NCBI RefSeq assembly: GCF_000230695.2 | Contig: NC_020541.1 | Location: 3,658,001 to 3,722,000, forward strand | Reading direction: 5' to 3' | From: Rhodanobacter denitrificans | GTDB taxonomy: Bacteria; Pseudomonadota; Gammaproteobacteria; Xanthomonadales; Rhodanobacteraceae | DNA length: 64,000 nucleotides | Part shown: one piece after another, positions 55,801 to 64,000 of the stretch | How positions within the stretch are numbered: the first letter of the stretch is position 1 | How the letters are laid out: the number at the start of each line of letters is the position of its first letter | Notes under the pieces: generated by a model | Seen by the model: only the letters and a program-made list of their open reading frames with translations | The model's database searches: none | What the model was told of the DNA's origin: nothing | Program-made: the position numbers and the translations under genes

Positions 55801-57975
55801 ATGCCTGCCGTTCTTCGCGTCGCCCTGCCGGTCCCTCTGCCAGGCCTGTTCGACTACCTGCCGCCGACGGTGGGCGCGGCCTGCGTGGGCAGCCGGGTGC
55901 TGGTGCCGTTCGGTCGCCACAAGCTGGTCGGCATGGTGGTGGCGATCGACGCCGAGGCGGCAGTCGGCAGCAGCCGGCTGAAGCAGGTACTGCGCCTGCT
56001 CGACGACGGCGCGCTGCTCGACCCCGAGCTGATGCAGACCCTGGCCTGGGCCGCCGACTACTGGCTGGGTGCGCCGGGCGAGGCCTACGCCAATGCCTTG
56101 CCGCTGGCCCTGCGCGAGGCGAAGCCGCTGCCGCCGATCGGCGACGAATACTGGTCGCTCAGCGGCGCCGGCCGCAGCGCGCACGATGCCGGTAGCCGCC
56201 GCGGCGGCAGCAAGGCCTTGCTGGGTTTGCTGGCTGCCGGCGCATTGAGCGCGCAGGAGTTGAGCGAGCGCCAGCCGGGCTGGCGCGACGCCGCGCGCCG
56301 GCTGGCCGCAGCCGGCCTGCTCGAACGCAGCGAACGGCCGCCGCCCGATCGTCCGCTGCCGCCCTCGCTGGCGCCGCAACTCAGCGACGAACAGCAGCAG
56401 GCAGTCGCCGCCGTGGACGCCAGCCTCGGCCGCTACCAGCCGTTCCTGCTCGATGGCGTCACCGGCAGCGGCAAGACCGAGGTCTACCTGGCACTGATCG
56501 AACAGGTGCTGGCGCAAGGCAGGCAGGCGCTGCTGCTGGTGCCGGAGATCGGGCTTGCCCCGCAGACCGTGCGGCGCCTGCGCGAGCGGCTCGGAGTGAT
56601 CGTCGAGGTGCTGCACTCGAACCTGTCCGAAGGCGATCGCGCGCGCGCCTGGCTGCGCGCCCGCGCCGGCAGCGCGCGGGTGATCCTGGGCACCCGCTCG
56701 GCGGTGTTCACGCCGCTGCCGCAAGCCGGCCTGATCATCGTCGACGAGGAACACGACAGCGCCTACAAACAGCAGGAAGGCTTCCGCTACCACGCCCGCG
56801 ACCTGGCCCTGGTGCGCGCCCGCGCGCTCGGCGTGCCGGTGCTGCTGGGCTCGGGCACGCCGTCGCTGGAATCGCTGGCGAATGCCGAGGCCGGCCGCTA
56901 CCGCACCCTGCATCTGCGCGCGCGCCCCGGCGCGATCCGGCCACCGCAGGTGCAGATCATCGACATGCGCGCACAGCGGCTGGAGCACGGCATGTCGCCG
57001 GCGCTGCTCGGCGCGGTGGCCGATACGGTGGCACGCGGCGAACAGGCGCTGGTGTTCCGCAACCGCCGCGGCTACGCGCCGGTGCTGCTGTGCCATGCCT
57101 GCGGCTGGCATGCCGGCTGCCCGCGCTGCGACCGGCCGCTGACCCTGCACGCGGGTCGGCGCCAGCTGATCTGCCATCACTGCGACTATCGCCAGCGCGT
57201 TCCCGCCGCCTGCCCGACTTGCGGCGCCGGCGACCTGAAGCCGCAGGGCCAGGGCACCGAGCGGCTGGAGGAAGCGCTGCTCGCGCAGTTCCCGCAGGTG
57301 CCGGTGCTGCGCGTCGATCGCGAAACCACCCGCCGCCGCGACGCGTTCGAACAACTGCTGGCCACGCTCAAGGACGACCAGCCGGCGATCCTGGTCGGCA
57401 CGCAGATGCTGGCCAAGGGCCACGACCTGCCCAACCTCACCCTGGTCGCCATCGTCGGCGTGGACGAAGGCCTGCACAGCATCGACTTCCGCGCCGGTGA
57501 ACGGCTGGCGCAACTGGTGGTGCAGGTGGCCGGCCGCGCCGGCCGCGCGCGCAAGCCAGGCCGCGTGGTACTGCAGACGCACCAGCCGGAACATCCGCTG
57601 CTGCGCAGCCTGCTGGCGCACGGTTATGCCGCCGCAGCGCGCGAGCTGCTGGCCGAGCGCCGACTGATCCAGCTGCCGCCGTACAGCTACCAGGTGCTGC
57701 TGCGTGCCGAGGCACCGCAGCGCGAACAGGTCGATGCGTTCCTCGCCGCGGCACACGCCGCGCTGCCGGTCAACGCGCAGTTGCAGATCGCCGGGCCGAT
57801 GTCCGCGCCGATGCCGTTGCGTGCGGGCCGGCATCGCGGCCAGCTGCTGCTGGAGGCGGCCAGCCGTCGCACCCTGCACGGCAGGCTGCGCTCGTGGCAG
57901 CTGGCGCTGATCGCGCTGCCGTCGGCACGGAAGGTACGCTGGTCGCTGGATGTCGATCCGATCGATCTGTACTGA
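55801..57975 (+). CDS. priA: Primosomal protein N' (replication restart helicase) PriA
   Basis: The 724-residue protein has the N-terminal DNA-binding region (about 1-95). The helicase core has Walker A GVTGSGKT (219-226) and the DEEH box, with zinc-binding cysteines from C431 (CHACGWHAGCPRC) to C471/C474 (CPTC). A C-terminal domain follows. It restarts stalled replication forks. Length is close to E. coli PriA (732). The start at 55801 leaves the DnaA-box region as upstream control sequence. Confidence 0.97.
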   Translation: MPAVLRVALPVPLPGLFDYLPPTVGAACVGSRVLVPFGRHKLVGMVVAIDAEAAVGSSRLKQVLRLLDDGALLDPELMQTLAWAADYWLGAPGEAYANALPLALREAKPLPPIGDEYWSLSGAGRSAHDAGSRRGGSKALLGLLAAGALSAQELSERQPGWRDAARRLAAAGLLERSERPPPDRPLPPSLAPQLSDEQQQAVAAVDASLGRYQPFLLDGVTGSGKTEVYLALIEQVLAQGRQALLLVPEIGLAPQTVRRLRERLGVIVEVLHSNLSEGDRARAWLRARAGSARVILGTRSAVFTPLPQAGLIIVDEEHDSAYKQQEGFRYHARDLALVRARALGVPVLLGSGTPSLESLANAEAGRYRTLHLRARPGAIRPPQVQIIDMRAQRLEHGMSPALLGAVADTVARGEQALVFRNRRGYAPVLLCHACGWHAGCPRCDRPLTLHAGRRQLICHHCDYRQRVPAACPTCGAGDLKPQGQGTERLEEALLAQFPQVPVLRVDRETTRRRDAFEQLLATLKDDQPAILVGTQMLAKGHDLPNLTLVAIVGVDEGLHSIDFRAGERLAQLVVQVAGRAGRARKPGRVVLQTHQPEHPLLRSLLAHGYAAAARELLAERRLIQLPPYSYQVLLRAEAPQREQVDAFLAAAHAALPVNAQLQIAGPMSAPMPLRAGRHRGQLLLEAASRRTLHGRLRSWQLALIALPSARKVRWSLDVDPIDLY

Positions 57976-57996
57976 ACTGGCTTGACAGGAGCGCGC

Positions 57997-58755
57997 TCAG
58001 CCCGCGTCCGGTTTCAGCGAACCCGGCTTGACCAGCCAGCGCACCGCCAGCATGCCCAATTCGTAGAGCAGGCACATCGGCACCGCCAGCATGATCATCG
58101 AGGTGATGTCCGGCGGGGTGATGAAGGCGGCGATCGCGAACGCGCCGACGATGGCATAGCGCCGGCTGCTGCGCAGCTTGTCCAGGTCGACGACGCCCAC
58201 CGCGGCGAGGATCACCACCGCCACCGGCACCTCGAAGCACAGCCCGAACGCGAAGAACATCAGCATCACGAAATCGAGGTAGTGGGTGATGTCGGTCATC
58301 ATCTCCACCCCCTGCGGCGTGATCGCGGTGAGGAAGCGGAACGCCGCCGGCAGCACCAGGAAATAGGCGAACGCGCAGCCCAGGTAGAACAGCACCAGTG
58401 CCGCGGCGAGCAGCGGCCGCGCCAGGCGTTTCTCGTGCTTGTACAGGCCGGGGCTGACGAAGGCCCACAGCTGGTACAGGATCATCGGCATGCTGATGAA
58501 CAGCGCCGCGTAGAAGGCCAGCTTCAGCGGGGTGACGAACGGGCTGGCCACCTCGGTGGCGATCAGGTGCGCACCCTGGGGCAGCCGCGCCACCAGCGGC
58601 GCGGCCAGTTCCGTGTACAGGCGGTTGGCGAACGGCACCAGCGCCAGCAGCACCACCAGCACGGTGGCGCTGGCCTTGAGCAGGCGCGAGCGCAGTTCCA
58701 GCAGGTGGGAGAACAGGCCCTGTTGCAGGTCGACCTCGGGTTCAGGCGTGGCCAT
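57997..58755 (-). CDS. tatC: Sec-independent protein translocase subunit TatC
   Basis: The 252-residue integral membrane protein has six hydrophobic segments and the conserved LLELRSRLLK start, an E-x-R after TM2-type loop and SPGLYKHEKRLA. It is the signal-peptide receptor of the Tat translocase. Its start (58755) overlaps the end of tatB by 14 bases (58742-58755), so translation is probably coupled. The stop is 21 bases from the convergent priA stop. Confidence 0.96.
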   Translation of the reverse strand: MATPEPEVDLQQGLFSHLLELRSRLLKASATVLVVLLALVPFANRLYTELAAPLVARLPQGAHLIATEVASPFVTPLKLAFYAALFISMPMILYQLWAFVSPGLYKHEKRLARPLLAAALVLFYLGCAFAYFLVLPAAFRFLTAITPQGVEMMTDITHYLDFVMLMFFAFGLCFEVPVAVVILAAVGVVDLDKLRSSRRYAIVGAFAIAAFITPPDITSMIMLAVPMCLLYELGMLAVRWLVKPGSLKPDAG

Positions 58756-59185
58756 GTGGCGACTCCCGGGGCCCCGGCGCCGCCACGGCGGTATCGGCGA
58801 ACAGGTCGCCGGTGGCGCGGTCCGGTTCCGCTGCCGCGGTCGCCGCCGGCGCGGCGGCGGAACCGGCGATCGCGGCGGACGGCTCGCCTGTCGCCGCCGC
58901 GTCAACCGGTGACGCGGCGTTCTGCAGGTCGCGCACCTGGGCCAGCGTGGCGTCCAGTTCGCCTTGCGCCGCTTCCGCCTTCGCCGCGGCCTCGCGCGCA
59001 GCGCGCTTGATTTCCTCGATCTGCAGCTCGCGCTCCACCTCGGCGCGCACGTCGTCCCAGCCGCTGCGCATGCGCCGCAGCAGGGCGCCGGCGGTGCGCG
59101 CGGCGCCCGGCAGCTTCTCCGGGCCGAGCACGATCAGCGCGATGAGCGCGAGCAGCACCAGCTTGCCGAAGCTGATCTCCATCAT
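58742..59185 (-). CDS. tatB: Sec-independent protein translocase subunit TatB
   Basis: The 147-residue protein has a single N-terminal membrane segment (ISFGKLVLLALIALIVLGPEKLP; the E and the GP hinge are typical). An amphipathic helix and a long Ala-rich, acidic C-terminal region follow. It ends overlapping tatC. Starts M-M allow ATG at 59185 or 59182. Confidence 0.94.
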   Translation of the reverse strand: MMEISFGKLVLLALIALIVLGPEKLPGAARTAGALLRRMRSGWDDVRAEVERELQIEEIKRAAREAAAKAEAAQGELDATLAQVRDLQNAASPVDAAATGEPSAAIAGSAAAPAATAAAEPDRATGDLFADTAVAAPGPRESPHGHA

Positions 59186-59212
59186 CGCCGCAACCTGCCC
59201 GTCGCCCGCGGC

Positions 59213-59449
59213 TTACTTCGCGTCGCTGGAGTCGCGCTGACTCTGCGTCGTGGTGTCGGTAGGGCTCGCCGGCGGATCGGCGCGCAGACGCTCCGCTTCC
59301 TTGCGCTTGGCCTCGTCCTCGTCGCCATTGAGGCCCTTCTTGAAATCCCGCATGGCGTTGCCGAGGTCGGAGCCGATGTTGCGCAGCTTGCCGGTGCCGA
59401 AGATCACCACCACCACCACCAGCAGGATTATCAGATGCCAGATGCTCAT
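59213..59449 (-). CDS. tatA: Sec-independent protein translocase subunit TatA
   Basis: The 78-residue protein has [28 protein letters not shown], the TatA membrane helix with FGTGKL hinge, then the amphipathic helix and a charged tail ([17 protein letters not shown]). TatA oligomers form the translocation channel. The gene is first of tatA-tatB-tatC on the minus strand, 63 bases downstream of the SYLF gene. Confidence 0.95.
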   Translation of the reverse strand: MSIWHLIILLVVVVVIFGTGKLRNIGSDLGNAMRDFKKGLNGDEDEAKRKEAERLRADPPASPTDTTTQSQRDSSDAK

Positions 59450-59512
59450 GAATTACCTCGAAAACGGACGAAGCCGGAAACCCGTCGCGCCGCGCGCGCC
59501 GGCCTTTCCGTA

Positions 59513-60202
59513 TCAGCGTGAAGTGTACTCTTCGAGCCGGTCGCGAAAGTCGACCACCGGCGTCGGCACGTTGCTGACGCCACCCTCGAAGATGCGCCGC
59601 GGCGTGATGCCGGCGCCGTACACCGCAGCGTTCGCATCATAGTCGATGCGCAGGACCGATCCATCCAGCGCCACGCCGGCGAACAGGCCGCGGCTGCGCG
59701 AGTAGGAATAGATCTCGGCCTTCATCTGCGCGTCGGTGGAGGCACTGGCGGTGCGCCCGACCGGGCCGGCCGCGGCGGAGGCGTCGGCGCCGAGGGTGAA
59801 CTTGCCGTTGACGATCGAATCCACGCCGCGCTGGGTGCGGAACACCAGGATCACGTCAGTCGAGGACACGCCGGCCTGGAAGCCCACGCTGCCGCCGGTC
59901 ATGGTGATGAAACTGGGATTGGACCAGGTGCCGTTCGGGCTCTTCACCGAGATCAGGCCCTCGCCGCGACGGCCGCCGAAGATGAAGCCGGCCTTGATCA
60001 TGTCCGGGATCACCGCGATCGCGCGGGCGTTCTGCAGCAGGTCCTTCGGGATCGCCTTGTCCGGCGCCTGCATGATGTCGTTCATCACGCGCACGGCGTT
60101 GGTGGCGCGCACCAGCGGCGGATCCTCGGCATGCACGGCCATCGCCGGCAACAGCAGGGCCAGGCTGGTCAGCAGCAGACGTTGCAGCGATGTCTTCAAC
60201 AT
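59513..60202 (-). CDS. SYLF/YSC84-domain exported protein
   Basis: The 229-residue product has a signal peptide (LLLTSLALLLPAMAVHA) and an SYLF (YSC84) domain with IAVIPDMIKAGFIFGGRRGEGLISV and FKAGVSS-like glycine-rich strands (VGFQAGVSSTDVILVF; GVDSI; LRIDYDANAAVYG). SYLF domains bind lipids or membranes. It is 110 bases from the divergent hemH gene and upstream of tatA, so co-transcription with tat genes is possible. Confidence 0.85.
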   Translation of the reverse strand: MLKTSLQRLLLTSLALLLPAMAVHAEDPPLVRATNAVRVMNDIMQAPDKAIPKDLLQNARAIAVIPDMIKAGFIFGGRRGEGLISVKSPNGTWSNPSFITMTGGSVGFQAGVSSTDVILVFRTQRGVDSIVNGKFTLGADASAAAGPVGRTASASTDAQMKAEIYSYSRSRGLFAGVALDGSVLRIDYDANAAVYGAGITPRRIFEGGVSNVPTPVVDFRDRLEEYTSR

Positions 60203-60299
60203 GGGGCAGCTCCACTCGGGTTCGGGGGATAGGCGCGGCGCCACGCGGTGCGCCGGGCTTGTGGCAGACTGCACGGTTCCAGCAGCCACGACTGTCACG

Positions 60300-61355
60300 A
60301 TGCCACGCAGCAACCACTATACCGGCGTTGCCGACGATTCCGACGCGCCGGCCGTTCAGCCCGTTCAGGCTGGCGTGCTGCTGGTCAACCTGGGCACGCC
60401 GACCGCGCCGACCGCGCAAGCGGTGCGCCCGTACCTGGCCGAGTTCCTCGGCGATCCGCGGGTGATCGACTACCCGCGCTGGCTGTGGTGGCTGATCCTG
60501 CATGGGGTGATTCTGCGTGTGCGGCCGAAACGTTCCGCGCACGCCTACGCGCGCATCTGGGACGAACGCGGCTCGCCGCTGCGCTACGGCAGCGAGGCGC
60601 TGGCCGCGGCGCTGCAGGCCGAGTTCGACCGCCGGCGCCCCGGCACGCTGCGGGTGGCGCTGGCGATGCGCTACGGCGAGCCGTCGGTGGCACAGACGAT
60701 CGAACGGCTGCAGCGCGAGGGCGTGCGCCGGCTGCTGGTGCTGCCGCTGTACCCGCAGTATTCGGCCACCTCGACCGGCTCGGTGATCGACGCGGTGGCC
60801 GATGCCTGCAAGCAACGGCGCTGGCCGCCCGAGCTGCGCTTCGTCAACGACTACCACGACGAGCCCGGCCACATCGAGGCGCTGGCCGCCGGCATCGAAC
60901 GCTGGTGGGCGGCGCACGGCCGCGGCGAGAAACTGCTGCTGTCGTTCCACGGCATCCCCGAGCGCTACGTGCGACTCGGCGATCCCTACGCGGAACAATG
61001 CCGGCGCACCGCGCAACTGCTGCACGAGCGGCTGCGGCTGGGCGAGAGCGAGCTGATCGTCAGCTTCCAGTCGCGGGTGGGCCGCGAGCGCTGGCTGCAG
61101 CCATACACCGACGCCACCGTGCGCCGGCTGGCCGCCGACGGCGTGAAGAGGCTCGACGTGGCCTGCCCCGGCTTCGCGGTGGACTGCCTGGAGACGCTGG
61201 AGGAGATCGCGATGCAGAACCGCGACTTCTTCACCGCCGCCGGCGGCGAGTCGCTGCGCTACATCCCCGCGCTGAACGACAGCGCCGAACAGGTGGCCAG
61301 CCTCGCCGCGCTGGTGCGCCGGCACCTCGGCGGCTGGCCGGAAGCCGCCGCGTGA
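60300..61355 (+). CDS. hemH: Ferrochelatase
   Basis: The 351-residue protein has GVLLVNLGTP, PLYPQYSATSTGSV, LLLSFHGIPERYV (catalytic His), and CPGFAVDCLETLEEIA (catalytic Glu). It inserts ferrous iron in protoporphyrin IX, the last step of heme synthesis. Typical bacterial length. It overlaps by 4 bases (GTGA) with the hydrolase gene, suggesting translational coupling. Confidence 0.97.
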   Translation: MPRSNHYTGVADDSDAPAVQPVQAGVLLVNLGTPTAPTAQAVRPYLAEFLGDPRVIDYPRWLWWLILHGVILRVRPKRSAHAYARIWDERGSPLRYGSEALAAALQAEFDRRRPGTLRVALAMRYGEPSVAQTIERLQREGVRRLLVLPLYPQYSATSTGSVIDAVADACKQRRWPPELRFVNDYHDEPGHIEALAAGIERWWAAHGRGEKLLLSFHGIPERYVRLGDPYAEQCRRTAQLLHERLRLGESELIVSFQSRVGRERWLQPYTDATVRRLAADGVKRLDVACPGFAVDCLETLEEIAMQNRDFFTAAGGESLRYIPALNDSAEQVASLAALVRRHLGGWPEAAA

Positions 61356-62197
61356 GCGCATCGGTCGAGCGCCGCATCGCGCTGCCCCACCTGACGCTGG
61401 CCGCGCAAATCTGGGGCGAAGACAGCCTGCCGCCACTGCTGGCGCTGCACGGCTGGCTCGACAACGCCGGCAGCTTCGCGCAGCTGGCGCCGCGGCTGGC
61501 CGCACGCTGGCAGGTGATCGCGCTGGACCTGCCCGGCCACGGCCATGCCGGCCATCTCGCCGCCGGCGCCGGCTACCACTACGTCGACCACGTGCAGGCC
61601 GTGCTGGCCGCCGCCGACGCACTCGGGCTGGAGCGCTACACCCTGCTCGGCCACTCGCTGGGCGCCGGCATCGCCAGCCTGGTCGCCACGGCGCGGCCCG
61701 AACGGATCGAGTGCCTGCTGCTGATCGAGGGCCTCGGCCCGCTCGGCGACGACGGCGCGCACACGCTGCAGCGCTTCCGCGACGCGCTGGCGCCGCGCGA
61801 GGGCAACGGCAAGCCGCTGCGCATCTTCCGCGATGTTGCCCACGCAGCCGCCGCACGCAGCATGGCCAGCGGCCTGCCCGCCGAACTGGCGCGGCCGATC
61901 GTCGAGCGTGGCCTGCTCGAAGCCGATGGCGGCTGGCGCTGGCGCAGCGACCCGCGGCTGACCCGCCCCAGCGCCGTGCGCCTGGCCGAAACGCAGGTGC
62001 ACGCCCTGCTACGCGGCATCACGGCCCCCACCGCGATGCTGCTGGCGCGGCCCGCCACGGCTTACCTGCCCACGCCGATGATGCACTCGCGCGCTGCCTG
62101 CGTGGCGGACATCACCGTCAGCCACATGGAAGGCGGCCACCACCTGCATCTCGAACATCCGGCCGACGTCGCCGCGTGGATCGACGCGGCGACGTGA
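61352..62197 (+). CDS. Alpha/beta hydrolase
   Basis: The 281-residue protein has HGWLDNAGSF (oxyanion-hole His-Gly), the nucleophile elbow GHSLGAG (Ser about 104), and the catalytic His in GGHHLHLEHP near the end. The GTG start at 61352 is inside the hemH stop (GTGA). Cytoplasmic; substrate unknown. Co-expression with hemH is a positional inference. Confidence 0.88.
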   Translation: MSASVERRIALPHLTLAAQIWGEDSLPPLLALHGWLDNAGSFAQLAPRLAARWQVIALDLPGHGHAGHLAAGAGYHYVDHVQAVLAAADALGLERYTLLGHSLGAGIASLVATARPERIECLLLIEGLGPLGDDGAHTLQRFRDALAPREGNGKPLRIFRDVAHAAAARSMASGLPAELARPIVERGLLEADGGWRWRSDPRLTRPSAVRLAETQVHALLRGITAPTAMLLARPATAYLPTPMMHSRAACVADITVSHMEGGHHLHLEHPADVAAWIDAAT

Positions 62198-62207
62198 CGC
62201 ATGCGCC

Positions 62208-63938
62208 TCAGGGCTGCTTCAACCCCAGCACGTCGAGCCCCTGCTCGAAGCGGATGTCGACCGGGATATGCGCCTGGTCGAGCCGCTTCAGGTCGCCGGC
62301 CAGTTCGGCGTCGACGGCGCCCATGCGGTCGGTGAGCTGCCGGGCGGCGTCATAGTCGCCGTCGCCCTGGATGGTCAGCAGCTTGGCCGACAGCGCGTTC
62401 ATCGCCGCGGTCATCTTGTCGAAGTCGACGCGGTAGCGGCCGGTCTTCTCATCGCGGCTGAACGCGCCCTGCTGCTTGAAGAAATTGAAGCGCACCATGT
62501 TCGCCTTGGCGTGCGCGTCGGACGCGCCGAAACGTACCGAGCGCAGGATGCCGGCGAGGAAGGTGACGTAGTTGTCCATCAGCTTCGACTTGTCCAGCTC
62601 GCCCTTGTCGGCCAGCTTCGTCACCATGTACAGGCCGAGGATGTCCGCCTTGCCTTCCTCGAAGCTGGAGGCTTGGTCCTTCAACGCCTTGCGCACGGTG
62701 CCCTTGCCGTCGAGTGTTTCCTTGATGCCGAGGCCGTGCGCCACCTCGTGGAACATGGTGTTCTGGAAGAACGCATCAAAGGTCAGGTTCTTCTGCTGGT
62801 CGTCGGCGATCAGTTCCTTCGCGATCGGCAGCATGATCTGGTCGAACTTCGCCTGCATCACGTTTTCCAGCTGCAGGCGGCGGGTGCCCTTCTTCAGCTG
62901 CACCTGCTCGTCGTTGGGCAGGTTGATCGCGATGGTCTTGGCGCCGACGTTGGCGTCGCCGCCGTAGTACACCGCGAAGTAGGCGTTGAGGTCGGCGTCG
63001 GAACCGGGCTTTTCCGCCTTGTACTTGTCGGCCACCGGCAGCTCGCGCTGCAGCTCGGGCAGGTATTTCGCGAAGCGCGCCAGCTTCTTGCTCCAGGCCT
63101 GGTCCTTGATCAGCACGTAGGATTCGTAGCTGGCCTTGTAGCCGTAGAGCTGGTCTTCATAGGTCTCGATCGGGCCGATCACGAGGTCGACCGGGTTGGT
63201 CTTCATGTCCATCCAGGCGAAATCGCTGGCCTGGTAGTCGTCGCTCTGCAGCGCGTCGGCGCGCAGCATGAGGTACTTGCGGAAGCCGGCATCCTTCGCC
63301 AGCTTCGCGGCGTGGCGCAGCAATCCGGCGGCCTTCGCCAGCTCGGGCTTGTACGCCTCGTGGTAGGGCACGCTGATCAGCTGGCCCTGCGCGTCGCGAC
63401 GCAGCAGGGTGTACAGCGCGGTCTTGTCCTTGAGGGTGGACTTCTCGAACTCGGCCTTGCTCATGTCGGCCGGGTAGAACTGCGCGCCGGCCGGGCGCAC
63501 GCCGATGCCGTCGACGAACGGCTTGTCGTTGTCCAGCCGGTCCCACGGGCCGTAGTTGATCCCGGCGAACTCGCGCGTGGCGGGGTCGGCGATCTTCGCC
63601 AGCAATGCATCCTTGTCGCCCCACGCCTGCTTCCAGTACAGCGCGTTCATGCTGTCGGCCGCCTCGACCAGCAGCGCGATCATCTTCTTCTGCCGCGCAT
63701 CGAACTTCGACAGGTCGGCACTGAGTTTCACCGTGGCGTAGTCGGCCAGGCGCTGCTGCACGACGGCGCTGGTGCCGGCGTCGGCGGCCGACGTGGCGGG
63801 CGACGCGACGGCGGCGCTGGCGGTCGGCGCCGGCGCCAGCTCCTCCTTTGACACCGGCGCCGTGGCGGTGCTCCCCTGGTTCGAGGAACAGGCGGCCAGC
63901 GCCAACAGCAGGCACACGGGAAGCAGACGTCGGAGCAT
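62208..63938 (-). CDS. M49-like metallopeptidase lipoprotein (dipeptidyl-peptidase III family)
   Basis: The 576-residue product has a lipoprotein signal (LLALAAC, Cys17). The zinc motif is HEVAH (H397, E398, H401) with a downstream EEGKAD (E427/E428). The order and the C-terminal part are M49-like; classical DPP III uses HExxGH and this protein has HExxH. A Thr/Ala-rich linker follows the lipid anchor, so the enzyme probably faces the periplasm. The 63939-64000 region contains only its upstream sequence. Confidence 0.85.
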   Translation of the reverse strand: MLRRLLPVCLLLALAACSSNQGSTATAPVSKEELAPAPTASAAVASPATSAADAGTSAVVQQRLADYATVKLSADLSKFDARQKKMIALLVEAADSMNALYWKQAWGDKDALLAKIADPATREFAGINYGPWDRLDNDKPFVDGIGVRPAGAQFYPADMSKAEFEKSTLKDKTALYTLLRRDAQGQLISVPYHEAYKPELAKAAGLLRHAAKLAKDAGFRKYLMLRADALQSDDYQASDFAWMDMKTNPVDLVIGPIETYEDQLYGYKASYESYVLIKDQAWSKKLARFAKYLPELQRELPVADKYKAEKPGSDADLNAYFAVYYGGDANVGAKTIAINLPNDEQVQLKKGTRRLQLENVMQAKFDQIMLPIAKELIADDQQKNLTFDAFFQNTMFHEVAHGLGIKETLDGKGTVRKALKDQASSFEEGKADILGLYMVTKLADKGELDKSKLMDNYVTFLAGILRSVRFGASDAHAKANMVRFNFFKQQGAFSRDEKTGRYRVDFDKMTAAMNALSAKLLTIQGDGDYDAARQLTDRMGAVDAELAGDLKRLDQAHIPVDIRFEQGLDVLGLKQP

Positions 63939-64000
63939 GGCGGTTCCTCGGCGAAGGGATCGCCCATGGTATCGCGCCGCACGTGCCGGCGGCGGTCGCG

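Overview
The window is high-GC, gene-dense bacterial chromosome. The gene content suggests a gammaproteobacterium of the Xanthomonadales, most likely the Rhodanobacter/Dyella/Luteibacter group. The pointers are a DUF3247 protein, membrane-anchored LytTR regulators, homodimeric-type aceE apart from aceF, TPR-sulfotransferases beside a TonB receptor, and a Grx-rhodanese fusion. This assignment is inference from family content. I saw no rRNA, tRNA, CRISPR array, integrase, transposase or insertion sequence.

Layout. 1-470: start of the PDH E2 gene (aceF), running off the left edge. 698-5217: an ABC ATPase and an unusual ABC-2 permease fused to an M1 aminopeptidase. 5218-9250: an AT-richer island with a patatin-like phospholipase, a small membrane protein and two exported proteins that share a five-cysteine domain. 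A LuxR-type regulator (9407-10522) points away from it. 10513-16192: a minus-strand run of MscS channel, small envelope/periplasmic proteins and DUFs. 16472-25865: stress and housekeeping genes (UspA, ferritin-like, two lipoproteins, LytTR regulator, acyltransferase, arginine-deiminase-like, GST, ElaB-like, MFS).

25927-33693: central metabolism and ribosome assembly on the minus strand (aceE, maeB, a DUF1704 protease-like protein, rsgA). 33842-37662: aminotransferase, SGNH hydrolase, LpxH-like phosphatase, and a glutaredoxin/A-type/rhodanese fusion. 37737-47186: three TPR-sulfotransferases, a TPR-aspartyl/asparaginyl beta-hydroxylase and a 980-residue TonB-dependent receptor, which look like a protein- or peptide-modification and uptake locus. 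47709-55399: AMP nucleosidase, DegV protein, SDR, a small lipoprotein, SppA, a MATE pump and a DUF3667 protein. 55618-55640: two inverted perfect DnaA boxes upstream of priA. 57997-60202: tatC, tatB, tatA and a SYLF protein. 60300-63938: hemH, a translationally coupled alpha/beta hydrolase, and an M49-like metallopeptidase lipoprotein.

The best candidates for undescribed biology are the 5.5-9.3 kb patatin/cysteine-domain island and the 37.7-47.2 kb sulfotransferase/hydroxylase/TonB-receptor locus. Both are hypotheses from gene content and arrangement. No homology search was possible.
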